Source: Larix kaempferi (Eukaryota > Streptophyta > Pinopsida > Pinales > Pinaceae). Taken from it: a DNA stretch of 64,000 nucleotides. Positions 48,380-60,155 of the stretch are shown in pieces. A program made the position numbers and the translations under genes. The stretch is from the NCBI GenBank assembly GCA_027924585.1, contig BSBM01000050.1, positions 6,476,501 to 6,540,500 of the forward strand, read 5' to 3'. Every line of letters starts with the position of its first letter. Position 1 is the first letter of the stretch. The notes under the pieces are model-generated. The model was not told the DNA's origin, did no database searches, and was given only the letters and a program-made list of their open reading frames with translations.

Positions 48380-49150
48380 TAGCCTGAATAGGACAACTTT
48401 CACAAGGTGAAACTCTCTCTCTTCTCCCTCCGGTAAGAAATTAAGGTTTCTGTCAAAGTTGGAATTTTTGGAAATCTGATTGCATAGAAAGTTGCGCCTC
48501 CCTAGGGTGCATCTATTGAGCCCTAGATCGAAATTTTTGAGTGGGTAGATCTCCAGGAAAGTCAAACCCTAGTTTGACTTTGGACTAGAAAACTGCAGAA
48601 AACCAAAAAACTACAAAATTGCAGAAACTGCAGATTAGAATTTCGCAAGTCAATTTTGAGAGGTTAAAATTTGGAATCTCCAGAAACCAAGTGTACCAGT
48701 CAATTCACCTTAGTCAAGCGCATCTCCTGGTAAGGTCAGTTTTGCATTTTGAGAAATTTCATTTTTGGTGACCTTCTGGATAAGATGGCCCCAAGGACTA
48801 AGCTTGAGGATAAGCTTGAAGGCATAGAGAATTTCCGAGCATGGAAATATAGGATTGGCCTCATTCTTGAAGAGAATGATCTTGCCAAATACATCAAGGA
48901 AGAAGTTGCAGAACTTAAAGAGGATGAAGCTAAGAAGAAGCACAAGAAGGACCTGATTAGGGCAAAGAGGATCATTGTTGATTCTATGAAAGACCACTTG
49001 ATTCCTCAAGTGTCATCCAAGAAGACCCTGAAGGAGATCTATGGTGCCCTAGCCAAAATGTATGAAGGAAGGAACATTAACAGGAAGATGAATTTGAGAG
49101 CTCAATTAAAGAGTACCAAGATGTGCCAAGGAGAATCCATCCGAGACCAT

Positions 49151-50229
49151 AGTGGAAAAAATCGGCATCAACAAAAAATCGGCAAGGGTCCCGAATACAA
49201 CTTCTCGGCAACATCGACGAAAAAATCGGCAAAAATCGGCAAACCGCGGAAAACATTAAAAAATACAAATTATATTCATTTTTTTTCTTCAGAATTTTAA
49301 ACATATCAAGAAACAACAACATTAGATAAACACATTGGCACATAAATATGGAGAAAGCACTGATATATATGATGTAGTGGATGTCAAATAAAAAATGGTA
49401 CATCAAAGTTTCAAAGATTGGAAATTTGGAAGTTTCAACACTGGTTGGAACATTGGTCATCCCCCCCTTCTCTAGGCTCTAGGCTCTAGCCCTTGCCTCT
49501 ACCTCGACTCTTGAAGTTAATCCTTCAAGGACATTAGTCAACACCCTACAATTTTAATGAAACTTCCTAATCCAAGTGTTAAGATAAGGTAGAAAAAGCT
49601 TTCCATGCTTAATAAGTGATTTTGCTTGACTGAAGGGTATATTTTTATTAAGGTCATGACAAAGGAGTTCAATCAACTTCAACAATCAGGCATCAACACC
49701 ACCAACATCAAGGTATGTACCTAGTTTGATGTGGTTGATTAAATTCCATCCCTTACCCTCATACATGATAGAATCTAGTGGAAACATTGCAATCTTGAAA
49801 TCCTGAAAACTATTAAGTCTGTTGAACTTGAATGGGATCTAAAAGTCTACTTTTTGCATATGAAGTCCGATGAGGTTGGAACCACTCTCAAACATCCTGA
49901 AACAATTAATGGTAATGTTAAAAATTTAAGTAAAAGTGACATTCTCCTTATCTTTTATTTTCCATGGAAAATAAAAGATAAGGAGAATGTCACTTTTACT
50001 TTAAGAATTTAACATTACCATTTACTGTTATTGGCTTCAATGTCCGATGTATTGGTCAAATTTTTAAAACTCCATGGCGATTTTTTGGGTCTTCGTGCGA
50101 TGTTTTAGGAAAAATCGCCGATTTTTTCATAAAATCGTGAGATCCGATTTTTCTGGCGGAAAAAATCGGCTGGCTGAAAAAATCGCGATTTCTCCGGAAA
50201 TCGGCGATTTTTCGGCGATGTTTTCCACT
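49151..50229. mobile_element. Non-autonomous DNA transposon in Copia gag
   Basis: This 1,079-bp insert has terminal inverted repeats AGTGGAAAA...TTTTCCACT and subterminal regions crowded with AAAATCGGC and CGATTTTT motifs. It is flanked by the dinucleotide at on both sides (a 3-bp duplication with one change is also possible). Removing it restores the gag frame exactly. It carries no transposase. The superfamily is not clear. Confidence 0.82.
49909..50022. repeat. 114-bp near-perfect palindrome
   Basis: Two arms of about 55 bp meet at TTCCATGGAA (49970-49979). They include GTGACATTCTCCTTATC and its complement. It lies in the middle of the DNA transposon at 49151-50229. Confidence 0.92.
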
Positions 50230-50570
50230 ATGTCCAAGACTACTTCACAAGGGTCTCCCAATTCAAGGAGCAACTACAAGCCATTGGAGACTCCCTTGAT
50301 GAAGATGAGCTAGTTATGACTGCTCTCAATGGTCTCACTAGACCCTGGGATTCATTCATCTAGACCATGTGTGCCAAAAAGGAGAGCATGAAATTCAACA
50401 TTGTATGGGAAGATTGCATCCAAGAGGAGGCTAGAGTAGCCAATAAAGAAGCTCTACTTAAAGAAGATGATCAAGCCCTAGCCTACCATACCAAGAGAGG
50501 AAGAAGTCAATCTAACTTCAAGAAGTCAAAACTTGAAGAGAAGAACTCTCCTTAGAAGGTATCATTAGGA

Positions 50571-53026
50571 GATGACTATCAATATCCTATCAAAGGAATT
50601 GGTGAAGCAAGCTACAAGCTTGATTCTGGAACCCCCATGAAGATGAAGGAAGTCTTACATGTACTAGGTTTGAAGAAGAATTTACTTTCTATCTCAACAT
50701 TAGATAAGAAAAGATATAGGGTTGCATTCATAGATGGACAAGTACTTATGTGGCCCAAAGGAAAATCAATTGAAGATGCAATTGTCATTGGTGAAGAAGA
50801 AGGAGGCTTATATAAACTCAAGGGACATTCAGAAACAACCCTTGTCCATGAGACCACTAGTCCAAGTGAATTATGGCATAGGAGGCTTGCTCACATCAAC
50901 TACAAAGCACTACCCCATGTGAGCAAAGTAGTGACGGGATTACCAGATTTGAAGATCGATCATGAAGGCATTTGCAAAGGATGTGCAAAAGGAAAGAATA
51001 TCAAGAATCCATTTCCGAAGAGTGAGACAAAGACTAAAGGTACGTTGGAATTAATCCATTCAGATGTATGTGGTCCAATGCCCTCCACATCTTTGAGTGG
51101 TTATGAATATTATGTTACATTTATTGATGACTATTCAAGAAAAACATGGATATATTTCTTGAAAGCAAAGGATGAAGTATTTGGAAAATTCAAGGAATTC
51201 AAAGCATTGATAGAGAATCATTCAGAAAGAAGAATCAAGACACTCAGAACAGACAATGGTGGAGAATATACTTCAAAAGATTTTGAAGCCTTTTGTAAAG
51301 AAGCTGGAATCAAGAGGGAACTAACTACTCCCTACAATCCTCAACATAATGGTGTTGCGAAAAGAAAGAATATGACTATTATGGAAGCAGTGAAGACAAT
51401 GATACATGATCAAGATCTTCCAATGCATTTATGGGCTGAAGCAGCAAGGACGACAATTTATGTACATAATAGATTATCCCATAGTGCCCTTAGATTCAAG
51501 ACTCCAGAAGAAATGTTCACAGGAAAGAAGCCTGAATGGAGCCACCTCAAGATATTTGGTTGCGCAATATATGTTCACAAACCAAAAGAAAAGAGAACCA
51601 AGGCTGGACCCTTCCGGAAAGAAGGGAATATTTGTTGGATACTGTGAAGTCTCCAAAGCCTTTAGAATATACATTCCAGGATTCCATCACATGGAGATTA
51701 GTAGAGATGTAGCATTTGACCAAGAAGCAACTCTCAAGAGATCCAGAAAGTGCCAACATGAAGAAGTATATGAAGAAGATGTACCTCCCAGAAATGTAGA
51801 AGCTACACCCTCCCCCGAAGATGAAATTCCAGAAGACCATGATATGTTAGAACCTCAAGAACCTCCCACTATGAATATGTCACGAAAGAGAAAGCTTGCT
51901 TGGGCAAGAGAAATTATACAAGAAGCAAAGAAGTATGGAGCTCTAGAAGGCTCCACAAGAGTGAGCAAGAAGCCAAAGCCATTTTCCAGTTATGTGGCTT
52001 TGATGTGTGATCTTGTAGATTAAGAACCTACCAGTTATGAAGAAACCATACATAAGAAAGAATGGGTAGAAGCAATGACGGAAGACTACCAATCAATAAT
52101 GAAGAATGATGTTTGGGATTTAGTTCCCAAGCCAGAAGGCAAAAGTGTGGTATCTTCTAAAGTGGATCTACAAGATAAAGCATGCAGCTGATGGAAGTAT
52201 TGAGAAATACAAGGCAAGGTTTGTGGCTAGAGGATTCTCTCAGAAAGAGGGAATTGATTATGAAGAGACATTTACGGCAGTAGCAAGTTACACTTCCATT
52301 AGAACCATCATGGCACTTGCATCCATGATGAAGTGGAGTTCACACCAGATGGATGTGAAGACAACTTTCCTGAATGGTGTGGTTGAGGAAGAACTGTACA
52401 TAGAACAGCCACAGGGATTTGAAATTGAAGACAGACAAACTCATGTATGCAATTTGAAGAAGGCTCTGCATGGATTGAAGCAAGCTCCTAGAGCTTGGTA
52501 CGGAAGGATAGATAGCTTTTTGACGAGCTTGGGCTTTACCAAAAGTAGAGCTGACCCTAACCTTTACTTTAAGTTTATGGATGATGAACCTGTCATATTA
52601 TTGCTGTATGTGGATGATTTATTTCTGACAGGAAATAAGAAACATATTGTAGAGTGCAAGAAGAAGCTCGTTGAAGAATTTGAGATGAAAGACCTTGGAT
52701 TGATGCACTATTTTCTAGGTCTGGAAGTATGGCAGAACCCAGAAGGAATCTTTCTCAACTAGCGAAAGTATGTTGTGGAAATCCTAAAAAGATTTGATAT
52801 GTTGGAATGTAAAGCCATGGCCACACTCATGGATACCAACCTGAAATTGTTAGCTGATGAATCGTCAGAGTTAGTGGATGTGACTCAATACAGACAGATT
52901 ATTGGGTTGTTGATGTATCTGACAAATACTGGGCCAAATATATGCTTTGCTGTGAACAACCTGAGTTAGTATCTAGTTGAGCCTAGACGTGTTCACCTGG
53001 TAGCTGCAAAGCATGCGATGAGGTAC
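50571..53026 (+). pseudogene. Copia integrase and RT
   Basis: Order: pre-integrase segment (LHVLGLKKNLLSISTLD), zinc finger (ELWHRRLAHIN...CKGCAKGK), integrase core (TFIDDYSRKTW, RTDNGGEY), RT (RGFSQKEGIDYEETF, KALHGLKQAPRAWY, LYVDDLFLTG) and the connection. The integrase catalytic Glu is replaced by Lys (VAKRKN, codon 51360-51362). Frameshifts occur near 51600 and 52160. Stops lie at 52021-52023, 52760-52762 and 52967-52969. The end at 53026 is the insertion point of the large TGTTATCAC element. Confidence 0.93.
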
Positions 53027-56000
53027 TGTTATCACACAACTTGTAGTTGTCCCTAATAGTATCCCATCCGGGATGGTAGAGGAGACGAACAACTAAAGAG
53101 GTGACCCAAGAGATGCCACGGTTCCCAATGCAAGCTGGGAGTCACGACAATCGAGGCACTCTTCACTTAGATCGAGATGAATAAAGACCAAGGGGGAGAC
53201 CTTATAGCCAATCACATAGGATTGGATCAAAGCAAAGGTTTCTAGGGAAGTGTGAAAGATGAGTTACGGAAACCAATGCAAGGTTAGGTGGACCTAGAAG
53301 TTTAAGTATGGTTGCAAGAGGCTTAAGGGATGGCTATTGTTTCAACTAATAAATGATTTAGGTCGCATAATGAGATCAGATGGCAAGATCTAGTACTATG
53401 AAATTCACAAGTGGGACCCACTTCCTTGGGATATGGAAAGTGGTTCAAATGGGTCCCACAAGGTGAAGTTAAGGGTGCAAATGGTACCAAGGGGTATGCA
53501 AAGAGTAGATCTATGGATCTAAGATGAAATTAGAGATACCCACATATGGGATCTAACACTTGACACTAATCCCAAGAAGTGCGAATTGCCTTAGGTGGAC
53601 TAGTGCCTTGAAATGGATGGGAAAATGGAGTCAAAAGGGTGTCAAAATGTAGATTGGGACACTTAAGATGCAAATCAAGGGTGATACTTAAAATCAAGTA
53701 AATGTGATGGTTAGATCTTGCTAGATGTAATATTTAACTAAGTGATCCAAGTGGACAACCCTCAAAATGAGGAATGATACCCTCAAGGCAAAAATCCACA
53801 AAGTGAGACACTAGATGTAGGTTTCGAGGTATGCTCTTTTCAAAACAAGCGGGATGTCAACCACCCAGGTCCTTGAAGTGAGCCAACTCAAACCCCTAGG
53901 AAGTGCAACTTTACCCAAGGAGGGCTAAATGCATAGGAAAGTGTGTCAAATCAAGTCCAAAAGCCACGAAACTTTAGATCCGGGTAGTTTATGCAATTAT
54001 CAATGTGGATCTTGAAAATCAAAGGGATCCAATGTCTAGATCTCTATAGATCTGAGACTGAAGATGCATCGCCAAATTGACCCAAGTGGGGCACAACCCT
54101 CAAAATGAGGAATGGGGCCCACAAGGTGAAAATCAATGAAGTGAAGCACTAGGGGTAGGTTATCAAATGTGAGGATCATGAATCAAGTGGGATCTCACCT
54201 ACCCATGTACTAGATCTAGCTTAACTCAACCACCCAAGGAGGGCGACTTCACCCAAGGAAGGCTAAGTGCCTTGAAAAGTGTGTCAAATGTAGCCCAATC
54301 CACACCAAACTATAGATCCGAATCGCCGTGGATACTATAGAGGTGGGTTTCCAATATCTTTTCAAAAGCCAAGCTAGATCCAAGTAGATCTAAGAAAAAC
54401 AAAATTGAGGGTTTTGATTTTAATGTAGTTTTTGACCAATAGGATGGATAGCAAGCGAAATCAATACGTACCTTGTAGATCTTACCTCAAAGCTTGCGAC
54501 CTCTTAGCATATGGAGAAGTCTTGCCCTCGTTACAATTCCAAGCTTGATCCAAGTGTCTTCAACCAAAATCGTCCAAGCCCTAGGAGAGATGTCTCATGA
54601 AAACCTATCAATCAAACTACATCAAGTTAGATTTGATCCACAAATCCATAAGATCTAAGCATGTCATATCAAGAAAGCAATCAATGGACAAAGCACAATT
54701 GAAAAACTCCCTCTCTATGAAGACCTCTTGCTCATGGGGGATGTGAGAAACCCCTACAATCTTCCCACAAAGCAAATCATTGAGCTAGCTTCAAGCAATT
54801 CGACTTCCCTCTCTTGATGTCGATTTCACCTGTAGAAGCAAAGAATGTCTAGAAACAAGATGCAAGAACTTATACAAGAACAACCCAATCAAGGCCAAGA
54901 AGTAGATCTCCAAAATATTCTTTTCATTCCAAGTTTTCCAGAGCCCAAAGGTGAGCTATACAATAGGGGGTCTCCTCCTTATATAGGATAATAAAGACCA
55001 AAACCCTAGATCTCAAAACCACTTTATGAAATGAGTGGTTGAGATTAAAAGATCTCAATACATAATCAATGGCTAAGATGAATCATAACAACATAACACA
55101 TGGATCACTCAAAATAGTGATGACATCATAGATAGAAAGTACTCATGGAGGGTGACGTCATCCTCTTGAGGGGGCAAAAGTACATGGGCCCACCTCATAT
55201 GACTAGGACATGACACATAAAGCACATGGTGGGGCTAGGAGGCATCAATCCTTGCTAGCTCATCCCCATGGCACAATAAAATAATATAATATGTCCAAAA
55301 TAATACAAATGATCAAATCTGTCCTCTAAATCTGTGAGAGACATGCAGTAAAAGGCCTCCTCTGGCCTCTGTGGACCCCATTGACTGATGAAAACTGGTT
55401 GGAAGATGGGGGTTCACCCTGGAAGACCTCTGTGAAGACCAAGTGCCAAAACCTTGCCTCAATTGCCCAAATCGAATTCCTCAGTGACCCTTTAATTCCA
55501 TTTTTAACTTGCCTCGGTAACTGTGAAAGTGCTGAAACTGCCTCCTAGGGCATCTGCGCTGTCAAACTGAGCCCACTAGGTTCTCCAGAAGGGGGGGTAA
55601 ATGATAATATCAAGTGGCTGGACCACTCCCTCCTCATACAACGCCCTTGGTGAACTCTCAGGGCCCTTGCTGGTCAAGCTGGGAAATCAGCCCCAAATAT
55701 GGTCAACAAGTGAAAAACTGCATCTATCACTGTTAGAAGTGTCCGGAACTGAAAGATAAGTGTCTCATCGGATCCAGAAGACCCAAATCTACTAAGAATG
55801 TGTACTCATACACCATGGGTTGCCCTGATGGGCTAACTGTAGGGTCCACCATATATGGAGAGTGCATAATCTGATGATATGAAGTAATAATAAAACCTGC
55901 TGAACTGCATCAATCGCCATCTGAAACATATGTCCATCATATAGTATCATCATCAAGAGTATGTGGGTCCATCTATCATCATCAATAAGCATGCATGGCC

Positions 56001-57538
56001 CACATCATCACGGATCCCAAGAAATGACCATAGTCAAACTGGGTTTGACTAGGTCCATATACAACCAAGGATAAATCATATCAATAGACTAAGACATGTT
56101 CCTCTAATCATACTCACAGCTTAACTTGAAGTATAACATCATTTAGTGGCATTAATCAGGTTAGCATATTCCATTGTTATTTATATTCACTTGCACAATA
56201 GCTTAAATGACAAACTCACCCATTGGACATGGTCTAACTGCTAGCTAAGGATGAAGGCTAGGAACAAGGCTGGGAAAGGGGGTGACTTGTCTAAACTCAA
56301 CTAAAAGAGACTTTGGACTGGGAGAAAGGGGAAGCTACAAACTCTGTGTTGGACAAATAAAACACGGGGAATGGCTGTGCCTCACAAATGGGTAAGTTGT
56401 TTAGAGAGTGCTTATTCAACTTAGGCATCATGTCTACTTTTATAAAAGATGGTCCAGTTTCATTAGGATCCATTGATTTCATTTCATGGCCTTTTTGGCC
56501 TACATAACCCTTCGGATCTCAGGTGTGTTGATAAGCACAACTAATTGCAGCTTGCATCCAGGGTATGTTCATACATATATAAGGTTAGCAATCGTTTAGA
56601 TATAGAATTTAAGAACCATTGCTTTTTTGGACCTTTCTTATACTCTTCGAGGAGTATTTTTAGCAGTTCATCGCTCTTGCCCTTTTTTAGTTTCCATGGG
56701 CGAATCTACATAAGTTTCCATAAGTAGTACACGAGCTTTCAGTTTTAGCCAACAACAACTCAAGTTACTAGGGGGAGTTCGTGCCAGTGCCAAACATTGG
56801 GACAACCGACGAGAATGATTTAAGCCTACAATCCAACTTATCAAAGGCAAGTTTTGTCACCAACTCAAAGTCGAGACACTACACAAACAGGGATGCAGTC
56901 CAAACATAGAGGTAGTAAAAAGGGAAGTCCTCAATATCATAAAGTCAAGTAAGACAAGTCAAGGGTTAAAGCCAAATAAGGAAAGTCATGGATGGATGGA
57001 GTCAAGTGAAAGTGGAGCCTAAACTAGGAGACCAATGGTGTCAAGAAAGACCATATCTATGCAAGGTAGTAAACCAGTGAGTTTTGTCAAACAACCTAAA
57101 CGTGCAAGTAAAATGTCCATTTTATAATTTATCAGTTTATAAAGTTTGCCACATCATGAATCATATACCAAGCTAATGCTGTGAACATGACTAAAGCAAC
57201 AAGATAATAATCCACAGTCAATGATCAGAAATCCATAGGTCATACAACATCATCATAAGAATAATCATCATATATCATCTGAAACACTGGTGCAATACAT
57301 CTCTAGGCACTGAAATGAAACTGTATGGAATAAAGGGTCACATTGGTCATCAAATCTGAACTCTCAAGGCTCAGCCTTGACACAAGGTCTAACGTAAGTC
57401 TGAATAATACACTGCTCCGATCATGAGTGATCTCAAAATATAAAGTCATCATAGCCAAGCTCTGAAAAATCCAAGCTCTGGAATGTGCAGATATCTGCTA
57501 AGCAAGAATAGTAGCCCTGCTACTATGGTGTGATAACA
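53027..57538 (-). mobile_element. Large non-coding element with TGTTATCAC ends, copy B
   Basis: This 4,512-bp insert has 11-bp inverted ends TGTTATCACAC...GTGTGATAACA and flanks ggtac (53022-53026) and ggtat (57539-57543). It separates the Copia connection region from RNase H. It is homologous to 39594-43557. A TATA-like site read on the minus strand lies near 54980. No gag or pol is present. A very long solo LTR is the simplest reading. Confidence 0.78.
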
Positions 57539-58078
57539 GGTATGATAGACTTTGGTCTATACTATGTTGGAGATCATGACTATAGATTGTATGGTTATAC
57601 AGATGCAGATTGGGCTGGAAGAGTCTCAGACAGGAAGAGCACCTCAGGAGGATGTTATTGTCTGGGATCCGCCATGATCTCATGGTTTAGCAAGAAGCAG
57701 TCTAGTGTTGCTCTCAGCACAGCTAAAGCAGAGTATATAGTAGCTTGTTCTGCTAGTTGTGAAGCCATATGGCTTCGAAAATTGATGTCAGGTCTATTTG
57801 ACTTGGAGTTTGAGACCACAGTGATTCTGTGTGACAACCAGAGTTGTATAAAGATGACGGAGAACCCAGTGTTCCATGACAAGTCAAAGCACATAGAAAT
57901 CCGGTATTTTTACATACAGGATATGGTACAGAAGGGAGCTATAAAGCTCCAGTATGTGAGCATTGATAAGCAAGTTGTTGATGTGTTGACTAAGCCTCTG
58001 TCTTGAGTGAAGTTTGAGTACTTCCGTGACAAGCTTGGTGTGGTTCGAAAGGACCTTCCTCAAAAGGGGGAGCAGTGA
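57539..58078 (+). pseudogene. Copia RNase H
   Basis: It resumes the pol of the 12.3-kb Copia element with IDFGLYYVGDHDYRL, DADWAGRVSDRKSTSGG, VALSTAKAEYIVACSAS, CDNQSCIKMTENPVFHDKS and VVDVLTKPLS. A TGA at 58004-58006 precedes the last residues (VKFEYFRDKLGVV), and a second TGA at 58076-58078 is the natural end. About three codons seem missing at the insertion border. Confidence 0.92.
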
Positions 58079-58104
58079 TGATGATGTTGCAGTGGGATTG
58101 TATC

Positions 58105-58836
58105 TGCTGTGAATATTTAATTAATATTATTATTTATAAATTATTAGATTATTAGGTTACTAGTGAAAGGGCGTAACCCTTCACTATGCTGATCAAGCCC
58201 TATAAAAGGCAATCTTATTGTAATTTATCAACATCATCTAATATATTATTCCTATTTATCATTCAATATGAGAGTCGGATTCGACTATTAACATCCAACC
58301 GGATACGATTGCTGCATTTGGTATCAGAGCTTTGGCTCCTCCACTCAAAGCTCGGATTCGGCTCCTCTTCCACCACCCTTTTCATCTTCCATCTCTCCCC
58401 TTCACAGTACTCTCATTCATTCACACATCCCATCCGTTGCCTCTCACACTCCTTCATTCCACATCATCTAATATATTATTCCTATTTATCATTCAATATG
58501 AGAGTCGGATTCGACTATTAATATCCAATCGGATACGGTTGCTGCATTTGGTATCAGAGCTTGGTTTCGGCTCTCCTTTTAAGTCCAACCGGATACGGTT
58601 GCAGCATTTGGTATCAGAGCTTTCGCTCCTCCGCTCAAAGCTCGGATTCGACTCCTCTTCCACCACCCTTTTCATCTTCCATCTCTCCCCTTCACAGTAC
58701 TCTCATTCATTCACACATCCCATCCGCTGCTTCTCACACTCCTTCATTCTACATCATCTAATATATTATTCCTATTTATCATTCAATATGAGAGTCGGAT
58801 TCGACTATTAACATCCAACCGGATACGGTTGCTGCA
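58105..58836 (+). mobile_element. Short LTR element with tandem R-U5-leader copies
   Basis: This 732-bp insert starts TGCTGTGAATATT and ends GGTTGCTGCA, with a perfect 5-bp target duplication gtatc (58100-58104 and 58837-58841). A 212-bp LTR (58105-58316) with TATA box TATAAAA (58201-58207) is followed by a primer binding site (58319-58330) and a leader. A block starting ACATCATCTA (58231, about 30 bp after the TATA box, so near the expected transcription start) recurs at 58461 and 58751. The last copy stops at the LTR end. Primer binding sites occur three times (58319, 58549, 58609). No U3 precedes the last copy. It has no coding region; size and layout recall TRIM elements. Confidence 0.82.
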
Positions 58837-59180
58837 GTATCATCCCTGGACATTAGTCCTATAGTGATCCGCAGACTTTCGTCTCTGTGATGTGGTTGGG
58901 ATTGTATCATCCCTGGACATTAGTCCTAAAGTGATCCGTAGACTTTTGTCTACGTGATGTGGTTGGGATTGTATCATCCCTGGACATTAGTCCTAAAGTG
59001 ATCCGCAGACTTTTGTCTCCGTGATGGGGTTGGGATTGTATCATCCCTGGACATTAGTCCTAAAGTGAACCGCAGACTTTTGTCTCCGTGATGTGGTTGG
59101 GATTGTATCCCTGGACATTAGTCCTAAAGTGGTCCTCAGACTTTTGTCTCAGTGATGTGGTTAGGATTGCATCATCCTTG
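58837..59180 (+). repeat. 67-bp tandem array in Copia 3' leader
   Basis: Units with GTATCATCCCTGGACATTAG and GTGATGTGGTTGGGATT start at 58837, 58904, 58971, 59038 and 59105 (67-bp steps), with a last degenerate unit at 59169. It is part of the Copia 3' untranslated region. Confidence 0.93.
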
Positions 59181-59229
59181 GACTTATGTCCTAAAGTGAG
59201 AGGGATTGATCATCTCGTTATTGGATCAT

Positions 59230-59400
59230 GTGTGTTGCAGGTTATGTTGTTGCAGATGATGTTGTTGATTGAAAGATCAAGAGTTGTTGCTGATTGAAAG
59301 ATCAAGAGTTGTTGTTGCTGATCGAAAGATCAAGAGTTGTTGTAGATGATCGAGAGATCAAGAGTTGTTGTAGATGATCGAGTGCTGCAGAAGATGAAGA
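59230..59400 (+). repeat. Short-period repeat in Copia 3' leader
   Basis: GATCAAGAGTTGTTG recurs about every 30 bp, joined by GCTGATTGAAA, GATGATCGAGA and similar pieces. Confidence 0.85.
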
Positions 59401-59603
59401 TCAAAGATGAAGACTCAGTGTTGTAGAAGATGATGCTCCGTACTGAAGATGTTGAAGATGTTCCAATAACTGTTCCAGTTGCTGATGTTGTTGAAGAAAA
59501 CTTACGATGATTTATAGATGTATCACCTTATTGTTGTTGATGATGCTCTCTCTCCTTGCTCCTACAGTTGATGTTGCTTTTGTAAGTAGAATACCCTTCT
59601 CAT

Positions 59604-59613
59604 TAAGGGGGAG
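59604..59613 (+). promoter_or_regulatory. Polypurine tract of 12.3-kb Copia
   Basis: The purine run AAGGGGGAG lies immediately before the 3' LTR. Confidence 0.85.
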
Positions 59614-60155
59614 TGTTGAAATATTGTAACTTCGAAGAATATTCTATTGTATTTTATTATTGTAATTTATTCAGAGATGTTTTATTCCTCCGTTGGGATG
59701 TTATTATTGTATTTGGTCATCATAGAGTCATGAGGTAAAACCTCCTTTGTAACCCTCCAGAAAGTAATATTATATTGTTTTGAGTCTTCCTAGGTAAGTC
59801 GGCCCAGTTAAGTTTGTTGGGGCCGACCTAGTTAGTGAAAAAGTCAAGTGGAAGATAAAGTATAAATAGGAGTGATGTGCTCCTCATTTGGACACACTCA
59901 CTTGTGTAATTCGCATAGGAGAGAGAGAGAGAGATATCTGCAAGGAGAAGGAGCACTTGTTTGGGGTTTTGTCTTTGTACTTTTGATCTTCTATATTGAG
60001 GAAGTTTTGCTGGGTTTTCTTCCCCTAGAGGGTTTCCTAGGATAAATCTGTGTCTATCTTGTGATTGTGTTTCTTTCAGTGATCCTGTATATGCTATTGT
60101 TGTCAAGGTGAATTGAATACTAATGTTATCTATCTTAGCATATTGAATCTTAACA
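59614..60155 (+). repeat. 3' LTR of 12.3-kb Copia
   Basis: It is 542 bp long and matches 47810-48367, with a 13-bp insertion, a 15-bp deletion and a shorter GA run. Confidence 0.95.

Larger units (their letters stand above)
48785..50570 (+). pseudogene. Copia gag, split by a DNA transposon
   Basis: The first part (48785-49150) starts MAPRTKLEDKLEGIENFRAW and ends ESIRDH. The second part (50232-50555) continues VQDYFTRVSQFKEQLQAIGD and LNGLTRPWDSFI. Stops at 50361-50363 and 50553-50555 interrupt it. No zinc knuckle or protease DSG motif is found before the integrase-leading segment at 50571, so about 100 or more codons are deleted. I chose the ATG at 48785 because it fits the usual Gag N-terminus; an upstream in-frame ATG at 48749 exists. 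Confidence 0.88.
47810..60155 (+). mobile_element. 12.3-kb Copia element with three internal insertions
   Basis: LTRs lie at 47810-48367 and 59614-60155. The perfect 5-bp target duplication is gttta (47805-47809 and 60156-60160). The order gag, integrase, RT, RNase H on the plus strand is that of Copia. Insertions: a DNA transposon in gag (49151-50229), a large TGTTATCAC element in RNase H (53027-57538) and a short LTR element in the 3' leader (58105-58836). Without these it would be about 6 kb. The LTRs differ by roughly 18 substitutions and several indels (my count), so it is not young. Confidence 0.96.

Noticed and set aside
49151-50229. CACTA-type transposon
   Set aside because: The termini read AGTGG...CCACT from outside in, the wrong orientation for CACTA ends, and the flanking duplication is 2 bp or an imperfect 3 bp.
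58186-58811. Overlapping open frames of 111 and 159 codons
   Set aside because: They are produced by tandem copies of a non-coding LTR leader, and the repeated peptide simply mirrors the DNA repeats.
58837-59180. CRISPR-like regular array
   Set aside because: The full 67-bp unit is repeated with no unique spacers, and the context is a plant Copia 3' leader.
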